From positions 1 to 44,373 of the forward strand of contig CAZMQI010000013.1 in NCBI GenBank assembly GCA_964568585.1: 44,373 bases of DNA. Direction: 5' to 3'. Shown here piece by piece: positions 41,605 through 44,373 of this stretch (the first letter of the stretch is position 1; each line of letters begins with the position of its first letter). The stretch comes from RGZA01 sp964568585. Lineage in GTDB: Bacteria; Pseudomonadota; Alphaproteobacteria; UBA9219; RGZA01. Position numbers and translations under genes: made by a program. Below the pieces are notes generated by a model. It made no database searches, was not told where the DNA came from, and saw nothing but the letters and a program-made list of their open reading frames with translations.

Positions 41605-42223
41605 CGCGCTGAATACATACGGCACATTCATAACATTAGAAGGCGGGGAGGGCGCGGGTAAGACCACGCAAATTACCCGCCTGAAAACGCGTCTTGAAAC
41701 CTTGGGCAAACGCGTCGTCGTCACGCGTGAACCAGGCGGTTCGGTTGGTGGTGAAGCCATTCGCAAATTATTGGTCGAAGGTGATACGCATCGCTGGGAT
41801 TCCATGACCGAAGCATTGTTGCTGTTCGCCGCGCGCCGTGACCATGTTGAAAAAATCATCGCGCCTGCACTTGCACGCGGGGATTGGGTCATCAGCGATC
41901 GCTTTTACGATAGCAGCACTGCGTATCAAGGCTATGGGCAAGGCTTATCGCTTGCAACGCTTGATGAGCTTCGCAAGCTTTCTATTGGTCAATTGAAGCC
42001 CGACATTACATTCTTTCTGGATATTCCCGTTGAAGTTGGTTTGAAGCGTGCGGCGGTTGAACAGCGTTATGAACGCATGGGCACTGCCTTTCATCAAAAA
42101 CTCCGTGAAGGCTTTTTGGCAATCGCAAAAGCCGAACCTGACCGCGTCAAAGTTATTGATGCATCACAGACTGTGGAAGCTGTGGAAAGCGCGCTTTTTC
42201 AATATATTACCGCACTTATTTAA
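41594..42223 (+). CDS. tmk: thymidylate kinase
   Basis: A 209-residue P-loop kinase that phosphorylates dTMP. Walker A GGEGAGKTT, the TREPGGSVGGE dTMP-binding loop and DRFYDSSTAYQGYGQG. Its start lies inside the end of the carboxypeptidase gene. It is functionally linked to Dcd at 21 kb, which feeds the dTTP route. Confidence 0.97.
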   Translation: MTNNALNTYGTFITLEGGEGAGKTTQITRLKTRLETLGKRVVVTREPGGSVGGEAIRKLLVEGDTHRWDSMTEALLLFAARRDHVEKIIAPALARGDWVISDRFYDSSTAYQGYGQGLSLATLDELRKLSIGQLKPDITFFLDIPVEVGLKRAAVEQRYERMGTAFHQKLREGFLAIAKAEPDRVKVIDASQTVEAVESALFQYITALI

Positions 42224-42270
42224 TGTGCCTGCATGTTGTAATGGGTGCCCTGCTAAGCTAATCTCTTGCC

Positions 42271-43317
42271 ATGTCCAAACACCCACGCCAACAGCATGAT
42301 TTAGTCGGTCACGACGCCGCAGAACAGCAAATCGTTCAGGCGATGGCAGGTGGACGTTTGCCGCACGCATGGTTGATTACCGGCTCGGAAGGTGTTGGCA
42401 AAGCAACGCTTGCCTATCGCTTCGCGCGCGCGATTTTGGCCAATAAAAAAAATGGGAATGATCTTTCGGTTTCGCCGGATGCATCGGCTGCCAAACTCAT
42501 GGCGGCATCATCACATCCTGATTTACTTATTCTGGAACGTCCATTTGATGAAAAGAAAGGACGCTATCTGCAAACCATTCCCGTTGACGATGTTCGCAAG
42601 ATTGCGCCGTTTCTACGTCTAACAGCTAGCCAAGGCAGCGCGCGGGTGGTGATTGTGGATGGTGCAGGAACCCTTGGCCGTGCAGGGCAGAACGCGATTT
42701 TAAAAATTCTCGAAGAACCACCTGAAAACGCCATCATCATTTTAACGGCTGAAAGTGCTGCTGTATTGCTGCCTACCATCCGGTCGCGGTGCCGCGTGAT
42801 GAAGCTGGAACGCCTTGATGAAGCGCATTTGCGTGCAATCGCTGCACAGAATGACATTACCGAAGATTTGGATTTTATTTTGGAGCTGGCGGATGGCAGC
42901 GCGGCGCGGATGCTGCGTTATGCCCAATGCGAAGCCAAGGTGTTGTATCAAAACTGGTGCGAATTTCTGAAGACGCCGAACAGCTCCTTGCTGCGGTTGA
43001 AACTCGCCGAAAGCTGGTCAGGCAAGAATAATGATGATGTCTATTATACAGCGCAGGAAGTGATGTTCTCGTGGCTGCAGCGTTTGATTGACGCAAAAGC
43101 CAGAGGAATTGTGCCACAAGCCTTGTTACCGTCGGAAATAGCGATGCTGCAAGGGCTTTATCCGCAGCTGCAGCTTGAAAGCCTTTTGCAGTTATGGGAC
43201 AACTTGACCCAATCCGCGCAGGATGCGGAGCACCACAATCTTGACCACAAGATTGTGTTATTAAATATGTTTGAATGCGTAAATAAATCTCTGGCAGCCC
43301 ATTTACTGGCTGCATAA
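42271..43317 (+). CDS. holB: DNA polymerase III subunit delta'
   Basis: A 348-residue clamp-loader subunit. ATPase-like domain with GSEGVGKATLAYRFARAI, ILKILEEPPENAIIILTAES and LPTIRSRCRVM. The usual zinc cysteines are absent, as in other alphaproteobacterial homologues. The tmk-holB-metG order is conserved. Confidence 0.93.
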   Translation: MSKHPRQQHDLVGHDAAEQQIVQAMAGGRLPHAWLITGSEGVGKATLAYRFARAILANKKNGNDLSVSPDASAAKLMAASSHPDLLILERPFDEKKGRYLQTIPVDDVRKIAPFLRLTASQGSARVVIVDGAGTLGRAGQNAILKILEEPPENAIIILTAESAAVLLPTIRSRCRVMKLERLDEAHLRAIAAQNDITEDLDFILELADGSAARMLRYAQCEAKVLYQNWCEFLKTPNSSLLRLKLAESWSGKNNDDVYYTAQEVMFSWLQRLIDAKARGIVPQALLPSEIAMLQGLYPQLQLESLLQLWDNLTQSAQDAEHHNLDHKIVLLNMFECVNKSLAAHLLAA

Positions 43318-43329
43318 TTAGGAAATTGA

Positions 43330-44373
43330 ATGTCTGATAAGCGTTACACCATCACCACCCCGATTTATTATGTGAATGATAGCCCCCATATCGGGCATGC
43401 CTATACATCGCTTGCGTGTGATGTGCTGGCGCGTTTCAAGCGCATGGATGGATATGAAGTACATTTTTTAACCGGCACCGATGAGCATGGGCAGAAAGTT
43501 GCCAAATCTGCTGAAGCTGCGGGGGTTGACCCGCTCACATTCTGTGACCGTGTATCGCAAAATTTCCGCGATCTTGGCACGGCTATGGAATACACCAATG
43601 ATGACTTTATCCGTACAACCGAACCCCGCCATATCAAAGCATGCCAAGCATTATGGGCAGAATTAATCAAGCGCGGCGAGATTTATCTAGATAAATATGC
43701 CGGTTGGTATGCTGTGCGCGATGAAGCGTTTTATGCGGCTGATGAATTAAAAGATGCCCCTAATGGCAAAAAAATCGCGCCATCCGGTGCTGAATGCGAA
43801 TGGGTAGAAGAGCCGAGCTATTTCTTCAAACTATCGGCATGGCAAGACAAGCTATTGGCATTTTATGAAAAGAAGCCGGACTTCATTTTGCCGACCAGCC
43901 GCCGCAATGAAGTGATTAGTTTTGTAAAAGGTGGCCTTCGTGATTTGTCCGTATCGCGCACGACCTTCACATGGGGCATTTCGGTGCCGGGCGATGAAAA
44001 ACATATCATGTATGTGTGGCTGGATGCGCTAACCAACTATATTACCGCGCTGGGCTATCCTGATACCAACGCGCCGCTGTATAAAAAATTCTGGCCTGCC
44101 GATGTGCATATGGTGGGTAAAGATATTCTGCGTTTCCATACCGTATATTGGCCAGCATTCCTGATGGCGGCTGGGCTCGAACCGCCCAAACGTGTATTCG
44201 CGCATGGCTGGTGGACCAATGAAGGCCAAAAAATTTCCAAATCAACGGGGAATGTGATTAATCCGCTCGAACTCACGGCAACTTATGGCCTTGATCAAAC
44301 GCGTTATTTCCTGTTGCGTGAAGTACCATTTGGACAAGATGGTGATTATTCCAAAACCGCGATGATTCAACGC
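43330..44373 (+). CDS. metG: methionyl-tRNA synthetase, N-terminal part (window ends inside)
   Basis: The frame is open to the last base: 348 codons are visible. HIGH motif PHIGH (residues about 20-24) and the KMSKS-type loop GQKISKSTGN near residue 302. No zinc-knuckle cysteines are seen at the connective domain (AGWYAVRDEAFYAADELKD), which places it with the zinc-free type common in alphaproteobacteria and mitochondria. AGGA lies upstream of ATG at 43330, 12 bases after holB. Confidence 0.95.
   Translation, partial: MSDKRYTITTPIYYVNDSPHIGHAYTSLACDVLARFKRMDGYEVHFLTGTDEHGQKVAKSAEAAGVDPLTFCDRVSQNFRDLGTAMEYTNDDFIRTTEPRHIKACQALWAELIKRGEIYLDKYAGWYAVRDEAFYAADELKDAPNGKKIAPSGAECEWVEEPSYFFKLSAWQDKLLAFYEKKPDFILPTSRRNEVISFVKGGLRDLSVSRTTFTWGISVPGDEKHIMYVWLDALTNYITALGYPDTNAPLYKKFWPADVHMVGKDILRFHTVYWPAFLMAAGLEPPKRVFAHGWWTNEGQKISKSTGNVINPLELTATYGLDQTRYFLLREVPFGQDGDYSKTAMIQR

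Overview
The window comes from the chromosome of an alphaproteobacterium of moderate GC content. The evidence is the C-terminus of the polar organiser PopZ just ahead of valS, a GapR/DUF2312 nucleoid protein, a LexA operator of the alphaproteobacterial GTTC-N7-GTTC type in front of lexA, and the blocks infA...maf-rng-yacG and rlpA-dac-tmk-holB-metG. I cannot name the genus. The gene content suggests a free-living or predatory, poorly described lineage, not a reduced endosymbiont, because it has competence, a phosphorelay, a Rieske oxygenase and a bicarbonate-type transporter. Nearly all of the sequence is coding, with no insertion sequence, phage or CRISPR array.

Layout. 1-10.5 kb: popZ end, an unknown antisense gene, valS (with an internal AT-rich patch), two unknown envelope proteins, an nfeD-qmcA (SPFH) pair behind gltX, comEC and lexA. 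10.6-13.9 kb: infC with a non-standard ATC start, a DUF2156-like acyltransferase candidate, an XRE regulator, a small unknown protein and tRNA-Thr. 13.9-20.2 kb: a signalling island. Four genes run leftward (two paralogous response regulators, a group I truncated haemoglobin and a PAS hybrid histidine kinase with REC and HPt domains) behind a good sigma-54 promoter. An NtrC-type sigma-54 activator is divergently transcribed next to it. 20.2-24.4 kb: a VanX-like dipeptidase, a small basic protein, dcd, a perfect parS centromere site, an unknown GNAT-like protein, an SbtA-type transporter and a small secreted protein. 24.6-30.3 kb: murA, hisG, infA, a YciI protein, then a duplicated gene family unknown to me placed inside the infA-maf-rng-yacG block. 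30.4-36.1 kb: tRNA-Phe, efp, suhB, a giant OmpA-domain protein with eight exact 56-residue cysteine repeats, and gapR. 36.1-44.4 kb: a Rieske oxygenase, then an envelope and peptidoglycan group (YdcF, MltB-type transglycosylase, RlpA, DD-carboxypeptidase) running into tmk, holB and a metG truncated by the window end.

The most interesting items are the sigma-54/phosphorelay/globin island (possibly an undescribed gas- or redox-responsive circuit), the parS site, the tandem gene family that is fused in one copy and split in the other, two copies of a 103-bp hairpin repeat with compensating stem changes, and the low-GC patch inside valS.
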